Source: Pristionchus mayeri
Taxonomy: Eukaryota; Nematoda; Chromadorea; Rhabditida; Neodiplogasteridae
Length of the DNA: 64,000 nucleotides
Assembly: GCA_036245805.1 (NCBI GenBank)
Contig: BTRK01000006.1
Span: 744,001 to 808,000, forward strand
Direction: 5' to 3'
Below, one piece after another: positions 39,501 through 51,374 of this stretch. Both the position numbers and the translations under genes were made by a program. Below the pieces are notes generated by a model. It worked only from the letters and a program-made list of their open reading frames with translations. It searched no databases and was not told the DNA's origin. Positions within the stretch are counted from its first letter, which is position 1, and every line of letters begins with the position of its first letter.

Positions 39501-41410
39501 AATTTTCAGATTGAAAATTAGCGGAAATTGGATCGATGTTGATTGGGCTAAATGCGATGCGGAAAAATTCGAGTACAATACGACTAAAGTTGGAGAGAAT
39601 GGAATCCAACCGACGAACATCAGATGCATCCGTAGAAGTACGTGAAAAATAGACAAAAGATATTACATGTCGATTATCCTCGGATCTGCAAGAAGTCTTT
39701 TAATGTTTTTCCTCTAACCCAACACACCAGTAAAAGACGAGGAACTTCTTGCCCCCCTAACCTAAACTCGATATGCCTTCGTATATATTTCAGAGTGTGC
39801 CTTTTGCGAGAATCCTTGCCCAAGTTGTCATGCGAATTCGACAGCCAGATTTTGGAATTCTACGAAATATGATGAATGCGCCACATTCACCGTTTGTTTT
39901 ACGAGCTTACACGGAGAAAAAATTTCGCAATTTAGTGCGGGATTCACAGTAGAGTAGTCTACAACGATACCACGAAATATGGAAAAATAAAGAAAAACGG
40001 CACTTCTCTTACGTGCATTGCGAAAGAGGCGGAGATAACAAGATGGGATTCATATGATGGCAAATTTGACACTGGAGATGGTTTACAATGTGAAAGTGAG
40101 TTATTTTTCCACTAAAAATATTGTAACATTGTAAATGCTATTTTAAGGTGTATGCAAATTAATGAATCCCTTGGACAGTAAATGCAGAAACCAGAACGAC
40201 ACAGCGTGTGAACAGGTTTACCCCGTTCGAGGATAGCATCAAATTGAAAACTTCCCAGTTGCCGAACGATGTTTTTGAATGCAGTAAAAAGATGTTTTGT
40301 GATGATGCAAATGGAGCGTCGGTATTGAGTTTACACAACTAGACATATTAATTGACATTTTCGCAGGTTCAAATAAAAAGGCTTGACCGCTATAAAAACG
40401 GGACATGGACAGCCAAAAGACATGACGACGGAGTGGACGTAATAGTTCCCAAAGGAAGCAATGTATACTGTCATGGGGGTAAGCGGGATTAAAGCATAAC
40501 TTGCGGAAATACTAATTATAAATTTACATTATATTATTTAAATTGAAGGCGGCTGCTCCCTTGATAAAATTTTTCCTTCGTGCGCCGAGCAAAAAAATGA
40601 AGATTGCGATGAAGTAAGACTTTTCTTTTAAAAAAAAAATACAAAAATACAATATCTTTCAGTATTTCTTGGAAATGGAGGGCACAGGAAATGCCAAGAA
40701 TGTCAAGTATTTTCACTGCGAAAAAATGCGAAATTTTTGGTAAATTTTGAATAATTATTTTGTTTACAATTATATTTCCAGGTTCCGAAACAGTGATACT
40801 GAAAAATGGACCGAATTCAAAGGCGTCAATAAACTTTTCTGCAAGGCTGGTAGCATTGCTACCGATAATAAAACTATGGGCTACAATTTCCAAGCGATGT
40901 GCACAAGTCAGCACTTTTCTATCAAGTCAACACATATTCACACTTTCAGAAGAAAAAGTGGCTCTAAATCAAGCGGATCCCAAAATCTGGCAGTCATTTC
41001 TCATCGTCACTCTGATTCTTATACTGATTGTCATCATTATTGGCACAATCTTGATTCGAGTTACCACACATGTTTGGCCGCATCAATTGTGAGTTTCTTT
41101 CAATTTGCATAGCTTTTTTTAGAATTCACTCCCTTCATGTATCCCTTTGCATTAAAAAATTGCAATTGTGTAAGGGTACAGTCCAAATTTCACACGTTTT
41201 AACATTGCTTTGATCTGCAGGATAATGGAAAAATTGGCTGCAAAGAAGAAGAAGAAACGAATTTGTCGTCGTTCGCGCTTCGAAACCAAAAGGAAAGCAG
41301 GCACTCCTTCTCCTCGAAATTCCCCAACGTACAAGAAATATTCGATCCCGAAGACTCCGATGACTCCGTCCGAGCAAACTAACACCGAGGTAATGACAGT
41401 GACATTTTGA
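27847..41410 (+). CDS. Gene B: modular Cys-rich type I membrane protein
   Basis: About 54 exons, roughly 1,800 residues. The signal peptide is MTSSLLLLLLMIITREAS. Compared with gene A, intron 1 has shrunk to an in-frame remnant (...CTCTTTGCAG). The repeated module appears about six times. Its C(Y/H)xxC landmark is at about 29370, 31586, 33170, 37335, 38955 and 40480. Its CAFCxxPC-type exon is at 30515, 32294, 33899, 38120 and 39794. Typical exons: 31204-31268, 31356-31433, 31480-31647, and the transmembrane exon 40950-41088 (FLIVTLILILIVIIIGTILI). The final exon 41221-41410 encodes a KKKKKR tail ending EVMTVTF. The intron between 34310 and 36953 holds the Helitron-like element. A frame shift near 40216 is bridged only by a possible 16-nt intron. 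No known domain is recognised. Each module keeps paired Cys and a Trp, suggesting a small disulphide fold. Confidence 0.82.
30453..30508. repeat. (TA)n microsatellite
   Basis: About 28 TA repeats in a gene B intron. Confidence 0.95.
30915..31150 (-). mobile_element. 3' end of an RTE-type LINE in a gene B intron
   Basis: The minus strand reads SKWARKLGRMGLDQW, then TRPQGQPRARWKDDLRRSLG and ANWWHATAEE. This is the usual C-terminal tail of RTE reverse-transcriptase proteins (G.P..RW.DD....G..W...A). It is followed by a short TTGA-type tandem tail (TTGATTGATTGATTGA), also typical of RTE. Heavily 5' truncated and nonfunctional. Confidence 0.8.
34520..35150. repeat. Polypyrimidine (CT-rich) tract, right arm
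   Basis: Mirror of the GA-rich tract at 19480-20120. Confidence 0.95.
35162..35697. promoter_or_regulatory. Array of heat-shock elements (about 13 x 39 bp), right arm
   Basis: Same unit as at 19186-19470 on the other strand (TTCTGGAACATTCTAGAAG core), in about twice as many copies. One unit is partly deleted near 35600. Confidence 0.85.
35703..36730. repeat. 120-bp minisatellite in right Helitron-like element
   Basis: About 8.5 units of the repeat found at 18390-19185, two more than on the left. Confidence 0.95.
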
Positions 41411-41665
41411 ATGACAATGACAAATGGCAATGACAATACATAGTTTGGTTGATAGTTAGGAATTCGAAAAATGAATATTTTGTCATTTAACGTTACAAAG
41501 GTGCATATATTTTATTGCTCATAGTAATGAAAGCATTCAGTCCATCGACGTCTCAGTCGATCGTTGACGAATGAGTGCCGAAATGGCCAAAATAAAGAAG
41601 AAAAACAATGCTCATAATGATATACAAAAACCCAATCGTATATGATAAACATATTATTGACAACA

Positions 41666-42289
41666 CATAATTAGAAATTCTGAGAAGATTCGTCATGCCA
41701 TTAGGGTTTGCAAGCCAAAGTCGAATGCCTCCCATCCTCGGATTTCAAATGTGCGAAGGGGATGGGGCGATAGCGGATTCGAAATTCGACTTCCAATTTC
41801 CAACCCTACATCCATTTGTCAGCTCTAAGTGATGCATCTAATGAGTGAAGCTCTTAGGATAAATTGAGGCGAACATGGAATATGATGAAATGACAACAGA
41901 TGGGAGCAATCATCTGACTCTCTTCAGTTTGCACGCTCTCTCGTCTCTATGACCGGCGAGAGAGCGTGCAAACTGAAGAGAGTCAGACCTTTGCTCATAT
42001 ATGGACATCCAAAGTTACGCAATACTTTCCCTTCTCCATCTGACTCGTGCGACGGCGAGAACTTTACGGCGTAGCTGAGCTACGGTAGGTCAATATTGAA
42101 ATACACGAAGATTTCTTACAGTAAAGGTTGCAAAAATCGGGAATACAACAGTTGGATTCCTCAATCGCACTATGCCTAGCACTAGTGGATCTTCGCATCT
42201 ACTGCCTCATCCTCGCAGTGGAGCAACTAATTTAAGAAATTGGGCCGAGGACTGTTTCTGTTTCAGCTATGTTTCAGAGCACTGACGTG
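41666..42289. other. Spacer between gene B and the gene C promoter block
   Basis: Contains a MITE at 41904-41996. I see no gene. Confidence 0.5.
41904..41996. mobile_element. hAT-like MITE, same family as 7718-7810
   Basis: GAGCAATCATCTGACTC ... GAGTCAGACCTTTGCTC with inner GCACGCTCTCTCG palindrome. The flanks ACAGATGG and ATATATGG agree at 6 of 8 positions, a possible decayed target duplication. Confidence 0.75.
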
Positions 42290-42519
42290 TCATAGTTTGC
42301 ACTTTCGAGAAGGTCTCACATAATTAATAAATTCTCACGTAGCAAGTTCATTCAAATGAGTCTTCGTCTCCTCTCGATCCCTCTCTCTCCTTCTCCTCCT
42401 CCATTTACTCTTCTCCTTCCCTCTCGCGTCGATCGGTGGCCGCTCTCCTAGCAGGGGTATTTTTTGCTTTTTTACGTCCATTTTTCAAATTTTATCTCTT
42501 CTTGTTTAAGATGACGTCA
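42290..42519 (+). promoter_or_regulatory. Gene C promoter block
   Basis: Third copy of the conserved upstream block (CACATAATTAATAAATTCTC, CGTCGATCGGTGGCC), ending in TGACGTCA at 42512 over the start codon. Confidence 0.7.
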
Positions 42520-43189
42520 TCACTTCTTCTCTTGCTGTTGATGATAATGGCGATGGAGGCATCGAATAAAACCCAAGGTGCGTTCTTAAATGAAGTGACC
42601 ATATCGTCCGATAAAGTTAACTGCAAAATATAATAATATCCCTAATTTCGATAGTTTGTATTCAGATTGGGTTTCGTTCGGAGTATGATTACGATGATGA
42701 TTAGATATTCTCTTACATTGCTCGCGTCCTAGTGGTGTGATGGTCCACGGCAACCTCTATTTCTACGAGTCTTGTGTAGACATCGAAATGTAACCAAGTA
42801 ACATGTTATCAACCATGCAAATTCACCGCTCACTGTACTAAAGAGTGAGAAGAATGAAGAGAGTGAAGGGTGATTTGCATGATAAATAACGTGTTACTGG
42901 GTTACTTTTCGACCTCTAGTCTTGTGCTAGTCTTGTGCTGTGCTAGTCTTGTGCTCTTGTGCTACACGTTAACGCAGCACATGAGCTTTGCAAACTTATG
43001 TGTACGGGCGGCCCCAACTAAACCCTTGCTCGGACATGTAAGGGGAAACAGAGCACTCGTCTGCTGCGACAGTCCCCAACCGCTGCCCGAGTAATTGGCA
43101 CCTCCTCCCTGCCGGTGTGCGATGTCGCTCGGCGCACGGGGCAAGACGATCCCGGAGCCCTCAGGACATTTTTCTGGATCCCCTGACCA

Positions 43190-43905
43190 CGCCTCGAACC
43201 CCCGACAAGAAGGACTTCCGAATCTGCACCCTCAACGGGCACACTATCGCATCCGAGGCTTCCATCGCCACCCTCGAACAGCCATTCGAAGGAATTCGCT
43301 AAGATGTAATGTACTTTCAGGAGACCAAGTCCCAGACCCTCGTCAAGCGTACCCTCACTACTCTTAGCGTACTCTTCGATTGAAGATGGACTACAGGAGT
43401 TCTACACGAAATTGTTCCGCTCGACCACCTCGGTTGCTCGCTACCCCTTCCCTCCAGCCGACTCCCCTCCCCCATTCTCGCTTCTGAGATTCGATGTTCC
43501 ATTGCACATACGAAGAATGACGGCGCAGCAGGACCAGACAAGATTAGAGGCTGCAAAGATGGAACTCGATCCTCCTCCGAAAGGGTGATCGAGCTGACCT
43601 GAACAACTTCCGCCCCATCGCCCTTCTGCCCATTCCGTATAAGCGCTTCACCAAAGTGCTCGTGACACGAATGAAGAGGGCTGTACCACGCCCAGCCTAT
43701 CGAACAAGTTGGATTTCGCCTTCGGTTTGGCTGCATTGACCACATCCAAATCCTCGCCTCAGTGATCGAGTACCATCGCGAATTTCAGCCCCCCGGGGGG
43801 TCTCGTTTTTGTGGATTACTGCAAGTCATTCGACAGTGTTGACGTGCCCGCAGTACTCAACGCCCTCTATGTTTATCGATATAGTGGATGGAACTTGCCT
43901 TGTGA
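43190..43905 (+). mobile_element. Degenerate RTE-type retrotransposon fragment
   Basis: In shifting frames it shows an endonuclease start (FRICTLNGHTIASEASIATL, then DVMYFQETKS). Reverse-transcriptase pieces follow: LNNFRPIALLPIPYKRFTKV, QVGFRFGCIDHIQILASVIE and FVDYCKSFDSVD. Large internal deletions, a stop and frameshifts make it dead. It lies between the first exon and the remaining exons of gene C. Confidence 0.88.
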
Positions 43906-44046
43906 AATTCATTCGAATGCGACCAGATCGACTCCCCAGAAATTTGTCTGGAGTGTTCATAGCCACTAGTCTCAAAATTTCCACGAATTACGTTATTCAT
44001 TATATCGACATGAAATGTTCGTGCTACGCGATGTATTTATCAGAGG

Positions 44047-44875
44047 ATTTCTGAGAGAATCGAGTTACTCCCTACAGGGTCCGTACAACGAAAAAATAAA
44101 AATTTGTGCCTACGGGTACTTTTTCACGTAGATCACGAAAATCGACCCTTGGAAGCCGTATCTCTGACCCCTCATTCTCTGTGGTGCACCGAAGCGGGCG
44201 GTCGGTTTTTGAAACTTTTGTTTGGAGCTTCCAAACCCCATATATTTATAGTTATTCTGAAAGAGCTCGACGAGATAAGTATTTTTCCTGTTGGAAGTTT
44301 AAGGCTAGCTCATCTATGAAAAAAGTGATGGCCATTCAAATTTTCTAATTTGCAGCCCTGGAAAATTTTTCGGCAGATTACTATCTGATTTCACTTTCAT
44401 TCGATTCCGTGTGCATTTTTACCCCTTATATCAAATTTTCAAGGAAATCGGGTGATACGTATAGATCGAAATTTTCAAAAGAATATGGTGATGTCGAGAT
44501 TTTTTGGCCAAAAATATCGATTTTTTAAACCTACAAACTTTTATTCAAGTTTTGGAGTGAAAACATGTGCAAATTCGTTTTCTATGGGTCGAAATACGTC
44601 AAAAACAATTTAACTCGACTTATTCTGAAATTTTTCATTTTTGGTCTCAAAAGCACCTAAAAACATTGTTGAAATTTTCGATCTATACGTATCACCCGAT
44701 TTCCTTGAAAATTTGATATAAGGGTAAAAATGCACGCGGAATCGAAAGAAAGTGAAATTAGATTGTAAGGGTCGATTCCTAGGGTCGATTTTCGTGATCT
44801 ACGTGAAAAAGTACCCCTAGGCACAATTTTTTATTTTTTCGTTGTACGGAGGTATCTCGGTTCTCTCAGAATTTT
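44047..44875. mobile_element. Large foldback element (about 830 bp)
   Basis: Inverted arms: CTGAGAGAATCGAGTTACT...GTACAACGAAAAAATAAAAA...TACTTTTTCACGTAGATCAC pairs with its reverse complement ending near 44875. Inner arms include CGGGTGATACGTATAGATCG and its complement. I saw no transposase. Confidence 0.8.
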
Positions 44876-47841
44876 TCTGTTATCTCGCGCTCTTTTTGCG
44901 AACGCCACGGTCCGGAAAGTGAACCTAACCGGACCAAAAGTTGGGAACAGTTTTTTTGATGGTTTTTGACCCTTACTGTGCAGGAACCACGTTTTATGCA
45001 AATTCGTCCTTGAGACGGTAAGTGGCCAAGGTTGTGCCATCCAAAAAAGTGGCTTTTTCGTGTCATGAATGTAAATGATGCGCGATCAATACCAAACTTT
45101 CAGGATGATCTGGGGTCACGGTAAGGATCATTTTCCTGCTTTGCACGAGTCTCTAGCTTGTCTAGAAGCTGTGTAATAAATTTGCAGCCTCCAATTTTCA
45201 GCGTCTGCAGCAAAAAGGAGCGAAGTTGCAGCAACATGAAAATTGTTTTCTGAGTAGTCCTATGGCACCTCTCAACCCTCAGAAAGTTCGGTAAGCACGA
45301 AAAATGTATCCGAGGAAATAATCCATTTCAAAAAGTGTATTGTGATTGCGTCATCACTATGCAAGAGCTAGAAAATTTGAAGAGGTCTCCGTTAGGTCAC
45401 CTAATTCCCCGATGAATTTCATATCTAAATTTAAAATTTCAGCCGGAGTGTACATCTGGTTCAAAAATTACAGAGCTCGGAAGTTTTGGACGCTGACTTA
45501 TGGTCGATACTGTATATATTTTAAATGTATATATATTATTTCAGCCGATAATGGAATCCGATAACTCATTAAAGTGCTCTGAGACAACGGTAAAGAGTGA
45601 GGCAAATGTGCAAATCCAAAGTGCCACAGTGATGTTCAGAGATGCTGACCCATGGGTCGAATTATCGTTTCAAAGTTGAAGGAAACACTGCTAATGACAA
45701 TTTCCCGAACCGATTTCGATGTATTCGAAAGAATATCAACAAATTCTACGAATCGATGTTGTGTGATGGAAAAACAGAAATTTGTGATAGGGTGAGAATC
45801 AAAAATTTAATCTTATATTTTACTAGTATTTTACTTTTAAAAAAGCAATTCAGCCTTCAAACTGTTCGTTATTGAGCTGTCCTGATCCGCGTTTTTCTTT
45901 GCAGTGAGTTTTGCAATACTTAGAAAATTTGATGTTAATTTTAAGATTGAAAATTAGCGGATATTGGATGAATGTTGATTGGGCTAAATGTGATTCGGAC
46001 AAATTCGATTACAATACGAGTATTAAGGGAGAGAATGGAATCCAACCGACTGAAATCAGATGCATCCTTAAAAGTACGTGATAATATACGCAGACATTGC
46101 TCTATGTTGATAATAAATGGATTCGCTAGAAATCATCATTTTCCCTCTATCACATCATTCCAGTAAAAAAACATGACTTTTTCCATGCATATTATTATGC
46201 CTATTATATTTCCCTCAATATTAAGTGGCTTTACTATATTTCAGAGTGTGCCTTGTGCGAGAATCCTTGCCCAAATTGCCATGCAAATTCGACTGCCAAA
46301 TTTAGGAATTCAACGAAATATAATGAATGCGCCACATTCACCGTTTGTTTTTTGCGCTTTAAAGGAGAAAATATATCGTAGTTTCAGTGCGGGATTCACA
46401 GTGAAGTAGTCTACAACGATATCACGAATAATAATAAGGAAGATAGAAAGGATGGCACCTCTCTTAAGTGTATTGCAAAGGAGGACGATATGACAACTTG
46501 AGAATCTAAAAGTTTAAAATTTCAAATTGGAAGAGAAGGTTTAACTTGCCAAAGTGAGCTAATTACTAATTAAAAACTTAAAAATATTGTATAATTATGA
46601 GAATTATTTTGAGGTGTATGTAATCTCAAAAATCCATTGGAAAGTGATTGTCGAAATGAGAACGACACATCGTGTGAAAGAGTTTGTTCCTTTAGAGGAT
46701 GCAATCAAATTGAAAACTTCTCAGTTGCCGAAAAATGTTTTTGAATGCAGCAAAAAGATGTTTTATGATGCAGAAAATGGAGAATCGGTATTGAGGTTAC
46801 GCCATTTGAAATACTAAATGACCATTTCGCAGACTCAAATAAAAAAGCTTGACTGCGCAAAAAATGGTACATGGACAGCCACAAGACATGACGACGGAGT
46901 GGATGTGATGGTTCCCAAAGGCAGCAATGTATACTGTCATGCGGGTAAGCGGGATTAGATAAGATATATGCAAAATGCTAATTTGAATTTTTGTTATTTT
47001 ACTCTTATTTATTTTGAAGGTGCCTGCTCCCTGGATAAAATTTTTCCGTCTTGCGCCGAGCAAAATAATGAAGATTGTGATGAAGTAAGACTTTATTTTT
47101 AATAAAATAATACAAATAAAATCGATAACTCGTCTTTTTCAGTACTACCTAGAAATGGAGCATGATAAAGTCAAGTATTATCACTGCGAAGACATGCGAA
47201 ATTTCTGGTATATTGTTACTGATTATTTGCTTATAAAAACATTTCCAGGTTCCGAAACAGTGATACTGAAAAATGGACCGAATTTGAAGGCGTCAATAAA
47301 CTGTTCTGCAAGGCTGGTCGCATTGCAACCGATAAAGAAAATATGATCTACAATTTCCAAGCGATGTGCACAAGTATTCACTCTTCTACCTTGTCACTAT
47401 ATATTCATTTTTTTTCAGAAGAGAAAGTGGCTCTAAATCAAGCGGCTCCCAAAGTCTGGCAGTCATTTCTCATCGTCACTCTAATTCTCATTCTGATTGT
47501 AATCATTATTGCCACAATCTTTATTCGAGTTACCATGCACGTTTGGCCGCATCAATTGTGAGACATTATAATATTTTTGTTAGACATTGCTCTTGGAATA
47601 TTTCCTTTCGCAAATATCTGCAATTATAAGCGTGTAAAACATAAACTTTTGGAACATTTTTTTAATCTGCAGGATAATGGAGAAATTGGCTGCAAAGAAG
47701 AAGAAGAAACGAATTCGTCGTCTTTCGCGCCTCGAAACCAAAAGGGCAGCAGGCAGTCCTTCTCCTCGAATTTCCTCAAATCGCAAGAAAAACTCGATTG
47801 CTAATACTCCGGACACCCCGAGCAAACTTACAAAAAGGTAA

Positions 47842-49138
47842 CCAAAAATGTCAATGGTGTAGTTTGGTTGATAGTATGAAATTCTAAAATTATTGGCAAA
47901 AATAGTCATTGGAAGTTACAAAGGTATAAAATATTGAATCAACGTCTTATATTATTGATCATAGTAATGCAAACATTCAGTCAATCGAATTCTCAGTCGA
48001 TCGCCGACGAATGAGTGCCAAAATGGCGAGAATAATGAAGAAAAAATGCTCATTACGATATACAAAACCCAATCGTATATGATAAACAGATTATAGACAA
48101 TGCAGACATAGAGAAACAAATTCTGTGAAGATTATTCATGTTCTGAATTTAGGAAACCATATGGCTTGTCCATTTGATTTTGTTTCGTATTCGGAGGATT
48201 AATTTGAATCGCCGTTTCTCAAGGGCCGGAAATCACTAGTCCTTTAGGTGTTCATAATTGCTCGGGTCATCTAGGTTATTATTCACCTATCGCAAACATA
48301 AATTCGCTCTTACAATTTAGCTCTCTTGTAAGTGTTTATTTTACTCAGTCAAGGCTATTATTCAGAAGTCTTCATATGCTGCCCATCCTTGCCAACCACA
48401 ACGTGCAAGGGCTTGTCCATTTACAATGATGAAAATATCCATCGCCACTAAATTTAGGGAACATTTATTTTTCGACTCAATGTGCCAGATGAGGACTATT
48501 GCTGTCCATCTATCGTAGCGATAGTCAATAAATGCATAAATTCAACGAGCATTGTAATCAATGATGTGGTAATTCAAAACTGTTTACAAATGTTTAAACT
48601 ACTCAGCGAGACTGTATGGTAATCAATGAATATCATCGTACCAAACGTGTGCTAAGAAATCATTAGGGGCGAAGTCAAGCGAAAACATAAAATAACAAAT
48701 CGATAATTAATCAGTGAGACAGTACTCTTCTAATGCGCTCGCCGATCGATCGAGGCATTTGCACCAATACTTCATCCTTTCTTCGTGATCTTGCTCGTTT
48801 GTGTACGGACGCTCAGCGTAAATCCACTTTCTTTGCTGCTCGTCGCGATAGCCTATGTATAATATTCATCTTTGATCTTGGTTTCTTTAGACCATTAAAT
48901 TATCATCTTGCCTCAGCACTTGTCATGACCGATTGATAATATCAATCTATGATGTTGAAAAGTGAAGGAGAATTGGATATTTTGAATTCCCATAATTTCA
49001 TACAGCGGCTCCCAGTATGTTGGGACTTCAACTGCTCTTACATATCATACTCTCATTCAAAATATACATGATTCGATTAGCAGATGGGGATACCAAAATG
49101 GCGGGAATTCAAATCAAATTGTCTCTTCTCCTTTATTT
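47842..49138. other. Intergenic region, no gene seen
   Basis: The first about 260 bp continue the homology to sequence downstream of gene B (CCCAATCGTATATGATAAAC recurs at 48067). The rest has no recognisable gene or repeat. Confidence 0.5.
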
Positions 49139-50400
49139 TTATATTTTACCTTCCGCAAAGAAGCACTCCGACTTGAGTGTATTCTGAACTAGTTTCACAA
49201 TGTCCAGTTTCGGCGCCAACTCTCCGATCAGTGGCACGATCTCGATTCTGTAGCGGACCAATCCATTGAATATCCGCTCAGCCTCTTCGTGCTTGAATGC
49301 GTGATGGATAAATCGAATGTCCACAATCAGCCCGTCGAGGTCGAGGTTCGCCGCGTGTGCTCGAGTCAGAGCCTGGAAAAGTAACATTTTAGTGTGTTTC
49401 CCGTTTTAGAGACTGGTTAAAAACAACTGTTATTTTAGCAAGTAGCATGATCCCTTTCAATGTCCGATTATCCTGAATGATTAAGTGAAGACTACCATGT
49501 CCCCTTCCCACATTGGGCATGTGCCACATACTGTGGTGATGAAAGGGCGGTGTCTCGGCAGGTGTTCGAACCCGAGTGAGTCCGAATTGAATGCGTTGGC
49601 AACGCCATAGACAACTACACCAATTTATAAAAATATTTATAGAATTTAGTTGGAATCTACGCGTTACCATCTCCTTTCTACTCATGCTGTCCAGCGTGAT
49701 ATCTTCATTGTAGAGGGAAAATCCGTGCAAGAGAAGGAACATATTCGTGCACTCCTGCGCTGTCAGATAGGAGCTCATGCTGAGGTAATGGAAGAAATCC
49801 AGACGGTACTGCTGTCTTGCTGAAAGGGTTTCATAGGTCTAAATTGCAATTTGCACCGCACCAATTCTTTAATTATTTGATATACTTGTTTATTATTGCA
49901 CAAAGTAGCTATTGCACAACTTCTCTAAGAACGATAAGAACTTTTTTTCACATATTTTGCATATTTAAAATCGAACCTTCAATTGGATATTTTCGAATGA
50001 TATCTCTCTCCGGGAGATCATCAACTTGACGAACAAGGACGGATTCCCAGGTGTAGTCCAGCTGATTGAGAAGACGGTAGAAGCGATCGAACTCCTCAGA
50101 ATTGAGACGTCTCTTCTGAATGAGTGCGGAGAGCTCCTGACGAGCCTCCTCCGTTTCTGAATTAGTTGATTAGCAGGCGACGTCGTAGTCACCTATTCAT
50201 CCCCTTGCAAGAGTTCATGATTCGAAAGAATCATCTTTCTTTCTGCCTAAAACCGGCTAAATATCACAGAAACTAAGCGATGGAAAAGATGGGTAAGTGC
50301 TGAATTTACATCATGGATCAAGGTACAAACCTTCCGTCGTTTGCTCCGTTTTCGGTCTGGCCACATCAATAGGCATTCTTGCAGCTGCTTCCGCATTCAT
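49139..50400 (-). CDS. Unknown protein, tandem paralog 1
   Basis: Four exons (50331-50400, 49977-50156, 49668-49819, 49139-49372) give a 211-residue protein starting MNAEAAARMPIDVARP, with no signal peptide or membrane segment. Its centre reads LTAQECTNMFLLLHGFSLY. The C-terminal part is ERIFNGLVRYRIEIVPLIGE. The neighbour at 51375-51966 has matching landmarks (VEKCSQLFLGL, RRIMNGMSLYRLTILPVIID), so the two are paralogs in the same orientation. The fold looks helical and intracellular. I do not recognise the family. Confidence 0.75.
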
Positions 50401-51374
50401 CGAGTTCACAAGAATATGAAACGCGATTCTAAAATGTGACCGTGTCTCAGGCGAAACTCAAATAACTAAACGAAAATACAGCGAATTAACAATAGTCAAG
50501 GTATCTCTCAGACGGGTGCGAAAGTGCGTAATGTAAGAAGGTAATCAATAATGAAGGAAATGTGAAATCTGCCTAGAAAGGAGGGAAGAGGAAGACCTCC
50601 TAGAGTGGAGTGGGTGGGTGTTTCGGTCCTGGGTCGTATACGTAAAATGAAAGTAGTCAATGTTTAAGGATGTCTCAGATAGGTAAACTCAAATAGTGAC
50701 ACGAAAATACAGCGAATATAGCAATAATACTCATGTGGATACAAATTTAATTAATATTGAATTGTCTTTCGCCTTTCATAAGAGTACTAAAGTAAGCAAA
50801 ATGAAGTCATTTCTCACGAAACCATCCCAAGTCATATGGAGATGGGAATGATAGCGCGAGCTCAATAACAACGAGGTTGGACTTGTGACTTCACATAGAT
50901 GTGTACATGCACACTGATATGCATATCACATCTAGAGCTTTCTGACCGAGAGTTGTACAAGATAAAATTATTTTAAATGAAATAGAATGGCACAATATCG
51001 AAAAAATGTTTGAATAGTCACGTGCACTATATGAAGATGGCATAGATGCATGCACTCCAAGCAGCTGTCACGAGACCGTTGACCCAGGTCTACCCTGGTC
51101 CAGATGATCTCGCTGACCCCGAGACCAAAGTCCAGGCCAGGTTGGGTAAATGCGACCAGGGACCGAACCATCATTCTGTCTTGCCTTAGTGAGCACATTT
51201 TAGACAGTCTTTTGCATCCAGCACTGTCATACTCCCATTCAGATTAATTTTTAAATTCTTTCTTTTAAGTTGCTCAATCATTTAATAGTTCCAGAGCTTG
51301 GTCAAAAATATTTATTTTTGCATAGAAAGCAAACAACAACGATGTGCAAAAATCATACTTTGACAAAACGAACA

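Larger units (their letters stand above)
34127..41665. repeat. Right arm of giant inverted repeat
   Basis: Reverse complement of 13474-20508; see that entry. Near-identity covers the gene B 3' half and the Helitron-like insert. Nested within gene B, a segment at about 31905-32400 also recurs at 33500-34010, showing module-scale duplication. Confidence 0.93.
42511..47841 (+). pseudogene. Gene C: truncated, disabled third copy of the A/B family
   Basis: The first exon 42511-42577 encodes an intact signal peptide (MTSSLLLLLLMIMAMEAS). All the middle modules are missing; in their place are an RTE remnant and a foldback element. Family exons resume at 45545 (PIMESDNSLKCSETT) and run to the transmembrane exon (FLIVTLILILIVIIIATIFI, about 47419-47559) and the tail exon ending at 47841. 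Two defects are visible: about 23 bp deleted near 45660 relative to gene B, which shifts the frame, and a TGA at 46499-46501 where genes A and B have a Trp codon. The C-terminal part remains open and similar to B. It may be transcribed, but a full-length product is unlikely. Confidence 0.8.

Noticed and set aside
13718..41410. Toxin-antidote pair interpretation of genes A and B
   Set aside because: Both genes encode the same kind of membrane protein; no antidote-like partner or toxin feature is visible.
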